In this document: in pieces, positions 44,794-54,445 of the stretch
Layout: every line of letters starts with the position of its first letter
Numbering within the stretch: the stretch's first letter is position 1
NCBI RefSeq assembly: GCF_001428845.1
Contig: NZ_LMIU01000025.1
Location: forward strand, 210,419-274,418
DNA: 64,000 nucleotides
Direction of reading: 5' to 3'
From: Achromobacter sp. Root83
Lineage (GTDB): Bacteria > Pseudomonadota > Gammaproteobacteria > Burkholderiales > Burkholderiaceae_B
Made by a program: the position numbers and the translations under genes
Notes under the pieces: generated by a model
The model's database searches: none
Told to the model about the DNA's origin: nothing
What the model saw: the letters and a program-made list of their open reading frames with translations, nothing else

Positions 44794-45252
44794 ATGGCCA
44801 CGAAAGCAAAAGCTCCTGCCAAGAAAGTCACCAAGCCCGCCGTCAAGGCGCCCGCAAAGAAGGCAACCGCCGCCAAACCCGCTGTGAAACCCGCGGCAAA
44901 GAAGGTCGTCGCCGCCAAGAAGGTCGCTGCTGCACCCAAGGCCATCAAGGCTGCTCTGAACAAGACCCAGCTCATCGCCTACATCGTTGAGCAATCCGGC
45001 GTCGAAGCCAAGTCGGTCAAGGCCGTCCTGACCAGCCTGGAAACCTCGGTGCTGGGTTCCGTGGACAAGAAGGGCGCTGGCGAATTCACGCTGCCCGGCC
45101 TGTTCAAGGTCGCCGTGCAAAAGGTTCCCGCCAAGGCCAAGCGCTTCGGCAAGGATCCCTTCACGGGCGAAGAGCGTTGGTTCCCCGCCAAGCCGGCTTC
45201 GGTCAAGGTGAAGGTTCGCCCGCTCAAGAAGCTGAAGGACGCCGCGCAGTAA
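44794..45252 (+). CDS. HU-family DNA-binding protein with histone H1-like N-terminal tail
   Basis: A 152-residue protein. Residues 1-50 are almost only Lys, Ala, Pro, Val and Thr (ATKAKAPAKKVTKPAVKAP), like the C-terminal tails of eukaryotic histone H1. Residues about 52-152 are an HU/IHF-type domain (ALNKTQLIAYIVEQSGVEAKSVKAVL... GAGEFTLPGLFKVAV... FGKDPFTGEERWFPAKPASVKVKVRP). Such tailed HU proteins occur in Bordetella and relatives and compact the nucleoid. The start is ATG 44794; an open frame extends upstream without support. It is followed by a strong terminator, so it is a single-gene unit. Confidence 0.93.
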   Translation: MATKAKAPAKKVTKPAVKAPAKKATAAKPAVKPAAKKVVAAKKVAAAPKAIKAALNKTQLIAYIVEQSGVEAKSVKAVLTSLETSVLGSVDKKGAGEFTLPGLFKVAVQKVPAKAKRFGKDPFTGEERWFPAKPASVKVKVRPLKKLKDAAQ

Positions 45253-45282
45253 TTCTTGCCGCGCAGTATCCGGTCAAGCCGG

Positions 45283-45321
45283 GAAGGGCCCGCCTCGAAT
45301 AGAGGCGGGCCCTTCTTTTTT
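45283..45321 (+). terminator. Intrinsic terminator of the HU-like gene
   Basis: A 14-bp perfect stem (left arm GAAGGGCCCGCCTC, loop GAATA) is followed by six T residues. It starts 30 bp after the stop codon. Confidence 0.93.
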
Positions 45322-45364
45322 GCGCGGCGCTTTGCGCGCGGCCGCGCTCGCTGCTAGAATTTAT

Positions 45365-45398
45365 CTTCACGTAAAGAAACTTCACGTAGAAATATAAT
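45365..45398 (+). promoter_or_regulatory. marR promoter with 9-bp direct repeats
   Basis: CTTCACGTA occurs at 45365-45373 and again at 45380-45388, a 15-bp period. A perfect TATAAT lies at 45393-45398. The start codon of the MarR gene is only 9 bp further on, so the mRNA would have almost no leader. The repeats overlap the -35 region and could be the MarR autoregulatory site. Confidence 0.6.
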
Positions 45399-45407
45399 TC
45401 CGCCCTT

Positions 45408-45920
45408 ATGAATGACCTCGTCGATCAAGCGATTTCGCAGTGGAACAAGGAATGTCCCGGCCAGGACTTCGCCGCCATGTCGGTGGTCACCCGCGTGTTC
45501 CGCTTGAACGCGTTCGCCGCCCGCAACGTGAACCGGAGTTTTCGCCGCCACAATCTGCACCAGGGCGAATTCGACGTGCTGGCCACGCTGTACCGGACCG
45601 GCGCCCCCCACGCGATGAATCCGCAGAAGCTGGTCGAAGCCCTGTTGCTGACATCCGGCGCGATGACCAACCGCCTGGACCGGCTTGAACAGGCGGGCCT
45701 GATCGTGCGCAACCCCAACCCCGACGACCGGCGCGGCATCATCGTGTCGCTCACCCCGACGGGCCTGCGCACCATCAAGCTGGTGTTGAAGGACTATATG
45801 AAGGACCTGAACGAACTGCTGGAACCGCTGGCCGCCGCCGAGCGCCGGCAATTGGCGGGTTTGCTGAAGAAGCTCCTGATCAAGCAGGACCAGGAAACCC
45901 CGGGCAGCGTCGGCGCCTGA
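45408..45920 (+). CDS. MarR-family transcriptional regulator
   Basis: A 170-residue winged-helix regulator. The recognition region is MNPQKLVEALLLTSGAMTNRLDRLEQAGLIVR (about 80-112), and the wing is NPNPDDRRGIIVSLTPTGL with the typical Asp-Arg-Arg. N- and C-terminal helices form the dimer interface. No Shine-Dalgarno sequence precedes the ATG, which fits a leaderless mRNA from the TATAAT at 45393. The MFS transporter gene follows 46 bp downstream in the same direction, so it probably represses itself and this pump until a phenolic or drug-like ligand binds. Confidence 0.94.
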   Translation: MNDLVDQAISQWNKECPGQDFAAMSVVTRVFRLNAFAARNVNRSFRRHNLHQGEFDVLATLYRTGAPHAMNPQKLVEALLLTSGAMTNRLDRLEQAGLIVRNPNPDDRRGIIVSLTPTGLRTIKLVLKDYMKDLNELLEPLAAAERRQLAGLLKKLLIKQDQETPGSVGA

Positions 45921-45966
45921 CGCCCCCACTTCCCATTCCGGCTCCGCCCTCTTTCGCCTCGGACTC

Positions 45967-47187
45967 ATGAACTCCGCATCACAAGCCACTCCCCCACCGG
46001 CGCTGAGCGCGCCGATCATCCTGCTGATGTCCGTGGCCACCGGCCTGGCCGTCGCCAGCAATTACTATGCACAGCCCTTGCTGCACACCATCGGCGAACA
46101 GTTCGCCCTGTCGAACGCCGCGGCGGGCGCCATCGTCACCACCGCGCAGTTGAGCTACGCGGTGGGGCTGATGCTGCTGGTGCCCTTGGGCGACATGTTC
46201 GAGCGCCGCCGCCTGATCGTCGTGATGAACCTGCTGGCGGCCGGCGGATTGCTGATTTCCGCCTTCGCCACCAACATCGCCGCCCTGATCGTCGGCACCG
46301 CCCTGACCGGCATGCTGTCCGTCGTGGCCCAGATCCTGGTGCCGTTCGCCGCCACGCTGGCCGCGCCGCATGAGCGGGGCAAGGCCGTCGGCACGGTCAT
46401 GAGCGGACTGCTGCTGGGCATCCTGCTGGCCCGGACGGTTGCCGGAGCGCTGGCGGACGTGGGAAGCTGGCGCACGGTGTATTGGGTGGCCGCCATTCTG
46501 ATGCTGGCCATGTCCGCGGCGCTGTGGCGCGTGCTGCCCCGCTACCAGAGCCCCACGTCGATGAGCTACCCCCGCCTGCTGGGCTCGATCCTGCGCATGT
46601 TCATCGAAGAACCCCTGTTCCGCGCCCGTTCCCTGCTGGGCGGCCTGCTGTTCGCCGCCTTCAGCATGCTGTGGACGCCGCTCACCTTCCTGCTGGCCAG
46701 CCCGCCCTACCAATACAGCAACACGACCATCGGCCTGTTCGGCCTGGCGGGCGCCGCGGGCGCCTATGCCGCCAATCGCTTCGGACGGCTTGCCGACCGC
46801 GGCCTGGGCAACCTGGCTACCCGCGTCGGCTTGCTGCTGCTCCTGGGGTCCTGGGGCCTCATGGCCTTCGGCCAGGCCTCGGTCATCGCCCTGCTGGCCG
46901 GCATCCTGGTACAGGATCTGGCGATCCAGGGCGTGCATGTCACCAACACCAGCGCCATCTACCGCCTGCGGCCCGAAGCCCGCAGCCGCCTGACCGCGGG
47001 CTACGTGACCTGCTACTTCATCGGCGGAGCGTCCGGTTCGCTGGTATCGTCCTGGCTGTACGCCCATTTTGGCTGGCCCGGCGTGGTCACCGCGGGCGCC
47101 GTCCTGGGAGCCGTCACGCTGGCTTATGGCGCCCTGGCGTCAAGCGCGCGCATCCCCGAAACGGCCTCTCCCCCTGCCCGCGCCTAG
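45967..47187 (+). CDS. MFS efflux transporter
   Basis: A 406-residue major facilitator with 12 spans. It starts with [37 protein letters not shown], which is typical of a common proteobacterial MFS subfamily of unknown export substrate. The span 2-3 loop is [16 protein letters not shown]. It is likely co-transcribed with the MarR gene. Drug or aromatic compound export is the usual expectation for such pairs, unproven here. Confidence 0.92.
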   Translation: MNSASQATPPPALSAPIILLMSVATGLAVASNYYAQPLLHTIGEQFALSNAAAGAIVTTAQLSYAVGLMLLVPLGDMFERRRLIVVMNLLAAGGLLISAFATNIAALIVGTALTGMLSVVAQILVPFAATLAAPHERGKAVGTVMSGLLLGILLARTVAGALADVGSWRTVYWVAAILMLAMSAALWRVLPRYQSPTSMSYPRLLGSILRMFIEEPLFRARSLLGGLLFAAFSMLWTPLTFLLASPPYQYSNTTIGLFGLAGAAGAYAANRFGRLADRGLGNLATRVGLLLLLGSWGLMAFGQASVIALLAGILVQDLAIQGVHVTNTSAIYRLRPEARSRLTAGYVTCYFIGGASGSLVSSWLYAHFGWPGVVTAGAVLGAVTLAYGALASSARIPETASPPARA

Positions 47188-47273
47188 CACCTCCTATAAT
47201 CAGGGGTTTTGACCGTCTCCGCGCCCCGGCGCGATGGGGCGGCTCACCCCTTTTCGCCACCGCGCACGAGCCC

Positions 47274-49931
47274 ATGCAGGAACGCTACCTCCCCACTACC
47301 GTCGAAGCGGCCGCCCACCAAGACTGGCAGGCCCGGGACGTCTATCTGGTCCACGAACACGCCACGAACCCCGACGGCTCCGAAAAGCCCAAGTTCTACG
47401 CCTGCTCCATGCTGCCCTATCCCAGCGGCAAGCTGCACATGGGCCACGTGCGCAACTACACCATCAATGACATGATGGCCCGCCAGCTGCGCATGCGCGG
47501 CTACAACGTACTGATGCCCATGGGCTGGGACGCCTTCGGCATGCCGGCGGAAAACGCCGCCATCAAGTCCAAGGTGCCGCCCGCCAAGTGGACGTACGAC
47601 AACATCGCCTACATGAAGAAGCAGATGAAGGCGATGGGGCTCGCGATCGACTGGTCGCGCGAAATGTGCGCCTGCGATCCGCAGTACTACAAGTGGAACC
47701 AGTGGCTGTTCCTGAAGATGCTCGAAAAGGGCGTGGCCTACCGCAAGACCCAGGTCGTCAACTGGGATCCGGTGGACCAGACCGTGCTGGCCAACGAACA
47801 GGTCATCGACGGACGCGGCTGGCGCTCGGGCGCGCTCGTCGAAAAGCGCGAGATCCCCGGCTACTACCTGCGCATCACCGACTACGCCGACGAGCTGCTC
47901 GGCGCCGTGCAGAACGATCTGCCCGGCTGGCCGGAACGCGTGCGCCTGATGCAGGAAAACTGGATCGGCAAGTCCGAAGGCCTGCGCTTTGCCTTCCCGC
48001 ACAAGATCGCCGGCCCGGATGGCCAGTTGATCCAGGACGGCAAGCTGTACGTCTTCACGACCCGCGCCGACACGATCATGGGCGTGACCTTCTGCGCCGT
48101 GGCGCCGGAACACCCCCTGGCCACGCATGCCGCGCGCGCCAATCCGCAACTGGCCGCGTTCATTGAACAGTGCAAGCTGGGCGGCACGACCGAGGCCGAA
48201 ATGGCCACGCGCGAAAAAGAAGGCATGCCCACCGGCCTGTTCGTCACGCACCCGGTCACGGGCGCCGAGGTCGAGGTCTGGGTCGGCAACTACGTGCTCA
48301 TGACCTACGGCGACGGCGCCGTCATGGGCGTGCCGGCGCACGACGAGCGCGATTTCGCCTTCGCCAAGAAATACAGCCTTCCCATCGTTCAGGTCGTGGA
48401 CGTGGCGGGCAAGGAATACTCCACCGGCGCCTGGCAGGAATGGTACGGCGACAAGCAGTCGGGCCGCACCATCAACTCCGGCAAGTACGACGGCCTGGCC
48501 TACAAGGAAGCCGTGGACGCCATCGCCGTGGATCTCGGCGCGCAAGGCCTGGGCGAAAAGCAGACCACCTGGCGCCTGCGCGACTGGGGCATCTCGCGCC
48601 AGCGCTACTGGGGCACCCCCATCCCCATCATCCACTGCGCGGATTGCGGCCCCGTCCCGGTGCCGGAAAAAGACCTGCCCGTGGTCCTGCCCGATGACCT
48701 GATCCCCGACGGCAGCGGCAACCCGCTAGCCAAGAACGAAGCCTTCCTGTCCTGCGCCTGCCCGAAGTGCGGCAAGCCCGCGCGCCGCGAAACGGACACG
48801 ATGGACACCTTCGTGGACTCGTCCTGGTACTTCATGCGCTACACCTCGCCTGGCAACGACACCGCCATGGTCGATGCGCGCAATGACTACTGGATGCCGA
48901 TGGACCAGTACATCGGCGGCATCGAGCACGCCGTGCTGCACCTGCTGTATGCGCGTTTCTGGACCAAGGTCATGCGCGACATGGGCCTGCTGAACTTCGA
49001 CGAGCCCTTCACCAAGCTGCTGTGCCAGGGCATGGTGCTGAACCACATCTATTCGCGCAAGACCGCCCAGGGCGGCATCGAGTACTTCTGGCCCGAAGAC
49101 GTCGACAACGTCTACGACGACCGCGGCGCCATCGTCGGCGCCAAGCTGAAGTCGGACGGCTCCGCCATCGTCTATGGCGGCGTGGGCACGATGTCCAAGT
49201 CCAAGAACAACGGCGTGGATCCGCAATCGCTGATCGATACGCTCGGCGCCGACACGGCCCGCCTGTTCGTCATGTTCGCCAGCCCGCCCGAGCAGACGCT
49301 CGAGTGGTCCGATTCCGGCGTCGAAGGCTCCAACCGCTTCCTGCGCCGCCTCTGGTCGATCAGCTACGCGCAACGCGACGCAGTGGCGCGCGGCCTGGCC
49401 CACGGCGCCGACTGGACGCAAGCCCCGGCCGCCGTCAAGGACCTGCGCCGCGAGGTCTACTCGCTGCTGAAGCAGGCCGACTACGACTACCAGCGCATCC
49501 AGTACAACACCGTCGTGTCCGCCTGCATGAAGATGCTGAACGCCATCGACGACGCCAAGCTGCCCGAAGGCGCCCCCGCCGACGCGGCATACGCCGAGAC
49601 GCTGGGCGTGCTGCTGCGCGTGCTGTACCCGGTCGTCCCGCACATCACCTGGCACCTGTGGCAGGACCTCGGTTACGCCAAGGAACTGGGCGATCTGCTC
49701 GACGCGCCGTGGCCGCACGTGGACGAGGCCGCGCTGGTCGCCGACGAAATCGAGCTGATGCTTCAGGTCAACGGCAAGTTGCGCGGCTCCATCCGCGTGG
49801 CCGCCAAGGCCGCCAAGGAAGACATCGAGGCGCTCGCCGCCAGCCAGGAAGAGGTCACCCGTTTCCTGGAAGGCCGTCCGCCCAAGCGCGTCATCGTGGT
49901 GCCGGGCAAACTGGTCAACGTCGTAGGCTGA
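47274..49931 (+). CDS. leuS: Leucyl-tRNA synthetase
   Basis: An 885-residue class I synthetase that charges tRNA-Leu. The start is ATG 47274 ([18 protein letters not shown]). The HIGH motif is HMGH at 55-58, the CP1 editing domain spans about 230-430 (including the conserved [11 protein letters not shown] and [16 protein letters not shown]), and the KMSKS loop is MSKSK at 640-644. The zinc-like module [25 protein letters not shown] precedes it. Length is as in E. coli (about 860) with small additions. A TATAAT at 47195-47200 may be its promoter, but no -35 is clear. The stop codon overlaps the lptE start (TGATG). Confidence 0.98.
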   Translation: MQERYLPTTVEAAAHQDWQARDVYLVHEHATNPDGSEKPKFYACSMLPYPSGKLHMGHVRNYTINDMMARQLRMRGYNVLMPMGWDAFGMPAENAAIKSKVPPAKWTYDNIAYMKKQMKAMGLAIDWSREMCACDPQYYKWNQWLFLKMLEKGVAYRKTQVVNWDPVDQTVLANEQVIDGRGWRSGALVEKREIPGYYLRITDYADELLGAVQNDLPGWPERVRLMQENWIGKSEGLRFAFPHKIAGPDGQLIQDGKLYVFTTRADTIMGVTFCAVAPEHPLATHAARANPQLAAFIEQCKLGGTTEAEMATREKEGMPTGLFVTHPVTGAEVEVWVGNYVLMTYGDGAVMGVPAHDERDFAFAKKYSLPIVQVVDVAGKEYSTGAWQEWYGDKQSGRTINSGKYDGLAYKEAVDAIAVDLGAQGLGEKQTTWRLRDWGISRQRYWGTPIPIIHCADCGPVPVPEKDLPVVLPDDLIPDGSGNPLAKNEAFLSCACPKCGKPARRETDTMDTFVDSSWYFMRYTSPGNDTAMVDARNDYWMPMDQYIGGIEHAVLHLLYARFWTKVMRDMGLLNFDEPFTKLLCQGMVLNHIYSRKTAQGGIEYFWPEDVDNVYDDRGAIVGAKLKSDGSAIVYGGVGTMSKSKNNGVDPQSLIDTLGADTARLFVMFASPPEQTLEWSDSGVEGSNRFLRRLWSISYAQRDAVARGLAHGADWTQAPAAVKDLRREVYSLLKQADYDYQRIQYNTVVSACMKMLNAIDDAKLPEGAPADAAYAETLGVLLRVLYPVVPHITWHLWQDLGYAKELGDLLDAPWPHVDEAALVADEIELMLQVNGKLRGSIRVAAKAAKEDIEALAASQEEVTRFLEGRPPKRVIVVPGKLVNVVG

Positions 49932-50605
49932 TGAGGTCAAGCATGCACTTCGCCGGGCAACAAACGCATCTTCCCCGCCAATCCTGGCTGCTGCGCGGCG
50001 CCTGCCTGGCGCTGTTCATGCTGCTCACCGCCTGCGGCTTCGCGCTGCGCGGCGTGACCCCGATGCCGTTCGAAAGAATGTACGTGGGCATCCCGGACAA
50101 CACCCAATTCGGCGCCGATGTGCGCCGCGCCCTGCGCGCGGCGTCACCCGACACGAAACTGGTGGAAAAGCCCAAGGAAGCTCAGGCCATTCTTCAGCAG
50201 GTGTCCGATTCGCGCACCTTGCGCGAGGTCTCGCTGAACGCCCAAGGGCGTGTCGAATCCTACGAACTCGGCATCAACTACACGTTCCGCCTGATCGACG
50301 CCGAAGGCCGCGCGCTGATCCCGGACACGACGCTGTCCATCTACCGCGAAATGCCTTACGACGACCAGGTCGTGCAGGCCAAGCAGGGCCAGATCGAGAC
50401 CCTGTTCAAGGCCATGCAGCGCGATCTGGTATCGCGCCTGCTGCGCCGTATCACGGCACCCGACGTGCGCAAGGCGTTCGAAAACGCGGAAGAACGCGGC
50501 GAAAATAGCCAGGTTCCGCTGTTCGATCCGAACCAGCCGCAGCAACAGCGTGTGCCCACCCCGTGGCAGACGCCGTCCGTCACCGACCCGACCAACGTGC
50601 GCTAG
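49931..50605 (+). CDS. lptE: LPS-assembly lipoprotein LptE
   Basis: A 224-residue outer-membrane lipoprotein. The signal sequence ends in a lipobox (FMLLTAC-G), so the lipidated Cys is at about residue 35 from ATG 49931; a second ATG at 49943 would shorten this. After it GFALRGVTPMPFERMYVGI and the C-terminal RLLRRITA are typical of LptE. It plugs the LptD barrel and helps insert lipopolysaccharide. It follows leuS by a one-base overlap and precedes holA by 4 bp, the conserved gene order leuS-lptE-holA. Confidence 0.96.
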   Translation: MRSSMHFAGQQTHLPRQSWLLRGACLALFMLLTACGFALRGVTPMPFERMYVGIPDNTQFGADVRRALRAASPDTKLVEKPKEAQAILQQVSDSRTLREVSLNAQGRVESYELGINYTFRLIDAEGRALIPDTTLSIYREMPYDDQVVQAKQGQIETLFKAMQRDLVSRLLRRITAPDVRKAFENAEERGENSQVPLFDPNQPQQQRVPTPWQTPSVTDPTNVR

Positions 50606-50609
50606 TTTC

Positions 50610-51665
50610 ATGGCACAGCCTCTGGACGCGGATCGCCTGGCCGAACACCTGCAGCGGCCGGGCAACCGGCTGGCGCCGCTGTACACGGTGTCCGGCGACG
50701 AGCCTCTGCTGGTAACAGAGGCCGTGGACGCGCTGCGCGCGTCCGCGCGCAACGCCGGCTACACCGAGCGCCTGTCCATGGTCATGGACGCGCGCAGCGA
50801 CTGGAGCTCCGTCACCGCCGCCACCCAGAGCGTGTCGCTGTTCGGCGACCGCCGCATCCTTGAAATCAAGATCCCCACCGGCAAGCCGGGCAAATCCGGC
50901 GCCGACACCCTGGCGAAACTCGCCGAACAGGCCGAAAAGCAGGCGGATCCGGACACCCTGGTATTGATCGCCCTGCCCCGGCTGGACAAGGCCACCCGCG
51001 AAAGCCGCTGGGTCCAGGCGTTGAGCCGCGCCGGCATGATGGTCGACATCGCCAACATCGAACGGGGCCGCCTGCCCGCCTGGGTCGGCATGCGGCTGGC
51101 CCGCCAGAACCAGCGCGCCGACAGCGCCACGCTGCAATGGATGGCCGACAAAGTCGAAGGCAATCTGCTCGCCGCCCACCAGGAAATCCAGAAGCTGGGC
51201 TTGCTGTACCCCGAAGGCCAGCTTGCGGCGCAGGACGTGGAGCGCGCCGTGCTCAACGTGGCACGCTACGACGTGTTCGGCCTGCGTGATGCGATGCTGG
51301 CCGGCGACATCGGCCGCACCATCCGCATGATCGATGGCTTGCGCGCCGAGGGCGAGGCCCTGCCGCTGGTGCTGTGGGCGGTCGGCGAAGAAATCCGCCT
51401 GCTCGCCCGCGTCGCCGAGGCGCGCGCGCTGGGCCAGGATGTCAACGGCCTGATGCGCCGCCTGCGCATCTTCGGCGCCCACGAACGTCTGGCGCTGCAG
51501 GCCCTGAGCCGGGTCCAGCCCGGCGTCTGGCCCGCCGCCGTGCAGCACGCCCACGAAGTCGACCGCTTGATCAAGGGCCTGTCCGTGCCCGGGCGCCTTT
51601 CAGACCCCTGGGAAGAAATGACCCGGCTGGCGTTGCGCGTCGCCGCCGCCGGCGGACGACCGTGA
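50610..51665 (+). CDS. holA: DNA polymerase III subunit delta
   Basis: A 351-residue clamp-loader subunit starting MAQPLDADRLAEHLQRP at 50610. The AAA+-like N-terminal domain holds PLYTVSGDEPLLVTEAVDALR and the beta-clamp contact region; the middle has ANIERGRLPAWVGMRLARQNQR and the C-terminal domain packs with the other clamp-loader subunits. It opens the beta clamp with the other holoenzyme parts. It begins 4 bp after lptE. Confidence 0.97.
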   Translation: MAQPLDADRLAEHLQRPGNRLAPLYTVSGDEPLLVTEAVDALRASARNAGYTERLSMVMDARSDWSSVTAATQSVSLFGDRRILEIKIPTGKPGKSGADTLAKLAEQAEKQADPDTLVLIALPRLDKATRESRWVQALSRAGMMVDIANIERGRLPAWVGMRLARQNQRADSATLQWMADKVEGNLLAAHQEIQKLGLLYPEGQLAAQDVERAVLNVARYDVFGLRDAMLAGDIGRTIRMIDGLRAEGEALPLVLWAVGEEIRLLARVAEARALGQDVNGLMRRLRIFGAHERLALQALSRVQPGVWPAAVQHAHEVDRLIKGLSVPGRLSDPWEEMTRLALRVAAAGGRP

Positions 51666-51782
51666 AGGCGGCATAGCCGCCGCCTTCGCCTTGCTCCCAT
51701 CCGGTCGGCCGACCGGATTTCGCCCGGCCATCCGCCGGATATACACTGATTCTTCAGGCGGCGCCCGCGCCGCCCCACCTCC

Positions 51783-53063
51783 ATGACCGACGCCGCCATG
51801 TCCTCGTCCTCCATCGAACAAGCCATGATCGCCCTGGGCGAGAATGCCCGCCGCGCCTCGCGCGCCATGATGCGCGCCAACAGCGCCGCCAAGAACCAGG
51901 CGCTGCTGGCCATGGCCGACGCGCTGGCCGCCAGCCATGACGAGCTGAAGGCCGCCAACGAACAGGACGTCGCCGCCGCCCGCGCCAATGGCCTGGAACC
52001 GGCGCTGCTGGACCGCCTGACCCTATCGGACAAGACGCTGGCGCATATGGCCGAAGGCCTGCGTCAGATCGCCGCCCTGCCCGACCCCATCGGCAGCATC
52101 ACCGCCACCACCGTGCGGCCCAATGGCATGCGCGTCGCGCAGATGCGGGTTCCGCTGGGCGTGATCGGCATCATCTACGAATCGCGTCCCAACGTCACCA
52201 TCGATGCCGCCGCGTTGTGCCTGAAATCCGGCAACGCCGCCATTCTGCGCGGCGGCAGCGAGGCGCTGCACTCCAATATCGCGCTGGGCCGCATCGTGCA
52301 GTTGGGCCTTGCGGCCGCCGGCCTGCCGCAGGACGCGGTGCAGGTCGTGGCCACCGCCGACCGGGCCGCCGTCGGCAAGCTCATCACCATGACCGAGCAC
52401 ATCGACGTCATCGTGCCCCGCGGCGGCAAGGGCCTGATCGCGCGCCTCTCCCAGGAGGCCCGCGTGCCGCTCATCAAGCACCTGGACGGCAACTGCCACA
52501 TCTACATCGACGCGGCCGCCGACCCGGACAAGGCGCACGCCATCGCCTTCAACGCCAAGACCTATCGCTATGGCATCTGCGGCGCGATGGAAACGCTGTT
52601 GGTCGACGCGGTGGCGGCGGTCTCCATCTTGCCCAGCCTGGCCGCGGCCTTCGCCGAGCACGGCGTGGAACTGCGCGGCTGCCCGCGCACGCTGGCGCTG
52701 CTGCCGCACGCCACGCCGGCCTCCGAGGAAGACTGGGCCACGGAATTTCTGGGGCCGATCCTGGCCGTGCGCATCGTCGACACGCTGGACGACGCGCTCG
52801 AACATATCGCGCGCTGGGGATCGGGCCACACCGAGGCCATCGTCACGGAAGACCTGTCCGCGGCGCAGCGCTTCCAGCGCGAGGTCGACTCCAGTTCGGT
52901 CTACGTCAATCTTCCGACCTGCTTTGCCGACGGCTTCGAATACGGCCTGGGCGCCGAGATCGGAATCTCCACGAATCGGCTGCATGCGCGCGGCCCCGTG
53001 GGGCTGGAAGGCTTGACCACGCTGAAATGGATACTGACCGGCGAGGGCCAGGTGCGCAGCTGA
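51783..53063 (+). CDS. proA: Gamma-glutamyl phosphate reductase
   Basis: A 426-residue aldehyde dehydrogenase-like enzyme of proline synthesis. It converts gamma-glutamyl phosphate to glutamate semialdehyde with NADPH. Features are [30 protein letters not shown] (about 122-151), the catalytic Cys in [17 protein letters not shown], and ESSSVYVN-type C-terminal region ([16 protein letters not shown]). It follows holA by 117 bp. proB is not in the window. Confidence 0.97.
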   Translation: MTDAAMSSSSIEQAMIALGENARRASRAMMRANSAAKNQALLAMADALAASHDELKAANEQDVAAARANGLEPALLDRLTLSDKTLAHMAEGLRQIAALPDPIGSITATTVRPNGMRVAQMRVPLGVIGIIYESRPNVTIDAAALCLKSGNAAILRGGSEALHSNIALGRIVQLGLAAAGLPQDAVQVVATADRAAVGKLITMTEHIDVIVPRGGKGLIARLSQEARVPLIKHLDGNCHIYIDAAADPDKAHAIAFNAKTYRYGICGAMETLLVDAVAAVSILPSLAAAFAEHGVELRGCPRTLALLPHATPASEEDWATEFLGPILAVRIVDTLDDALEHIARWGSGHTEAIVTEDLSAAQRFQREVDSSSVYVNLPTCFADGFEYGLGAEIGISTNRLHARGPVGLEGLTTLKWILTGEGQVRS

Positions 53064-53090
53064 ACCGCCGCCGTCCGCGCCCCCGCCATC

Positions 53091-53131
53091 GCGCCGGGAC
53101 GCGAGCCCTGAGCGCCGGGCGCGAGCCCTGA
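53091..53131. repeat. Imperfect tandem 21/20-bp direct repeat downstream of proA
   Basis: The unit GCGCCGGG(A)CGCGAGCCCTGA occurs twice in direct succession, at 53091-53111 and 53112-53131, with one base missing in the second. It starts 28 bp after the proA stop. Slipped-strand duplication is the simple explanation. Confidence 0.7.
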
Positions 53132-53241
53132 CGCGGCCCTGAACACGCGGCCGCGCCAAGCCTTCTACAATACGGCCAGAGTTTTCGTTCCGCCTTCTTT
53201 TCATCCCGACGCGGCGCCGCCGCGCATTTTTGAGATCTCCC

Positions 53242-53622
53242 ATGCATTCACCAGTCATGGCCATGGCCTTCAGCCTCTTCGTGCTGTGCTTCATCACCTG
53301 CTCGATCAGCGGCATCGTCCTGTTCTTCTTCAAGAGCAAGCAGATCAACGCCACCCTGAAGCACCCCTTTCTGCAGCACCGCCCGTTCAGTCAGTATCCG
53401 CTGTCGATCCAGGCGGCGATCATGCTCGACTACTTCTTCCGCCTGATGTTTCCGGGCACGCGCTTCTGGCTCGTCGGCAACGCCAATGACCTGCTCGGCC
53501 ACGTCGATCCCAAGAAGACACCCCTGTCCCTGAAATGGCCGATCGTCGGCTTCTGGGGTTCCTGCTGGCTGGGCCTGATCGCCATGATCGTTCTCTGGAT
53601 CATGCTGTATCTGGGGACCTGA
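53242..53622 (+). CDS. Unknown small inner-membrane protein
   Basis: A 126-residue protein starting at ATG 53242 (MHSPVMAMAFSLF). Hydrophobic spans are visible near residues 6-28 (AMAFSLFVLCFITCSISGIVLFFF) and near 103-124 (FWGSCWLGLIAMIVLWIMLYL), with a charged loop containing DYFFRLMFPGTRFWLVGNAN between. Two Cys residues lie in the first span. I do not recognise a family with a known role. It lies between proA and a hydratase gene, 4 bp before the latter's start, so it may be translated with it. Confidence 0.8.
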   Translation: MHSPVMAMAFSLFVLCFITCSISGIVLFFFKSKQINATLKHPFLQHRPFSQYPLSIQAAIMLDYFFRLMFPGTRFWLVGNANDLLGHVDPKKTPLSLKWPIVGFWGSCWLGLIAMIVLWIMLYLGT

Positions 53623-53626
53623 ACGC

Positions 53627-54412
53627 ATGCAGATCCGATTCGAAGACTATCCTGGCAGCCTTGATGCCGCCCGCTACCTGATCGCCGCCCGCGATTCCGG
53701 CATCGCCGGACCGCGCCTGCCCGCCGCCTGCCGCCCGCAGTCGCTGGGCCAGGCCTTCGCCGTGCAGCAACGCACCGCGCAGTTGCTGCGCGAGACCAGG
53801 CAAGACCGCATCGCCGCCTGGAAGAGCGCACTGCCTTCGCCCGAAAAGACCGTCGTCGCTCCCATCTATGCATCGACAGCCGCCGATGCCGGCGCCGGTC
53901 CGATCCCCGCGAGCGCGGACATCGTGCGCATCGAACCGGAAATCGCATTCGAAATCGCCCGGGATCTGCCCGCCCGCGATGCCCCCTACACCGAAGCCGA
54001 AATCGATGCCGCCATCGGCGGCGCGCGCCTTGCGCTCGAAGTGCTGGGCTGCCGGTACGCGTCCCCGGAGCATGCCAGCCTGCCCGAGCTTCTGGCCGAC
54101 CACATGTTCAATCTGGGACTGGTGCTGGGTCCGCGCATCGCGTCGCCTGACGCCGCGCCCAGCAGCATGAACCTCACGCTGTCCGTGGACGGCGCCGAAA
54201 TCGAGCAGCACGCCGGCATCCACCCGAACGAGCGCCCCAAGGCCGGGCTGTATTGGCTGGCCAACTTCTTGCGCGAACAAGGCCTGGGCCTCGCGGCCGG
54301 CCAGCACGTCATCACCGGCTCTTATGCCGGCTTCCTGGACGTGCCCGCCAATAGGGACCTCGAATTAGTCTACGGCGACCTCGGCGTGCTCCGGGTCCGC
54401 TTCGCCAAGTAG
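53627..54412 (+). CDS. 2-keto-4-pentenoate hydratase-like (fumarylacetoacetate hydrolase superfamily) protein
   Basis: A 261-residue enzyme of the MhpD/DmpE/DmpH group. The regions RIEPEIAFEIARDLP (with the metal-ligand Glu pair), IHPNERPKAGLYWLANFLREQGLGLAAGQHVITGS and the C-terminal LELVYGDLGVLRVRF are typical. It hydrates 2-hydroxypentadienoate or decarboxylates oxalocrotonate in meta-cleavage pathways with Mg2+ or Mn2+. None of the other meta-cleavage genes is near, so the real substrate is uncertain. It begins 4 bp after the unknown membrane protein gene and is convergent with the amidase gene. Confidence 0.9.
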   Translation: MQIRFEDYPGSLDAARYLIAARDSGIAGPRLPAACRPQSLGQAFAVQQRTAQLLRETRQDRIAAWKSALPSPEKTVVAPIYASTAADAGAGPIPASADIVRIEPEIAFEIARDLPARDAPYTEAEIDAAIGGARLALEVLGCRYASPEHASLPELLADHMFNLGLVLGPRIASPDAAPSSMNLTLSVDGAEIEQHAGIHPNERPKAGLYWLANFLREQGLGLAAGQHVITGSYAGFLDVPANRDLELVYGDLGVLRVRFAK

Positions 54413-54445
54413 GCGGGCGGGCGCGCGGCGACGCCTCGTGGCCTG

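Noticed and set aside
53627..54412. Part of a complete meta-cleavage operon
   Set aside because: No dioxygenase, semialdehyde dehydrogenase or aldolase partner lies beside it.
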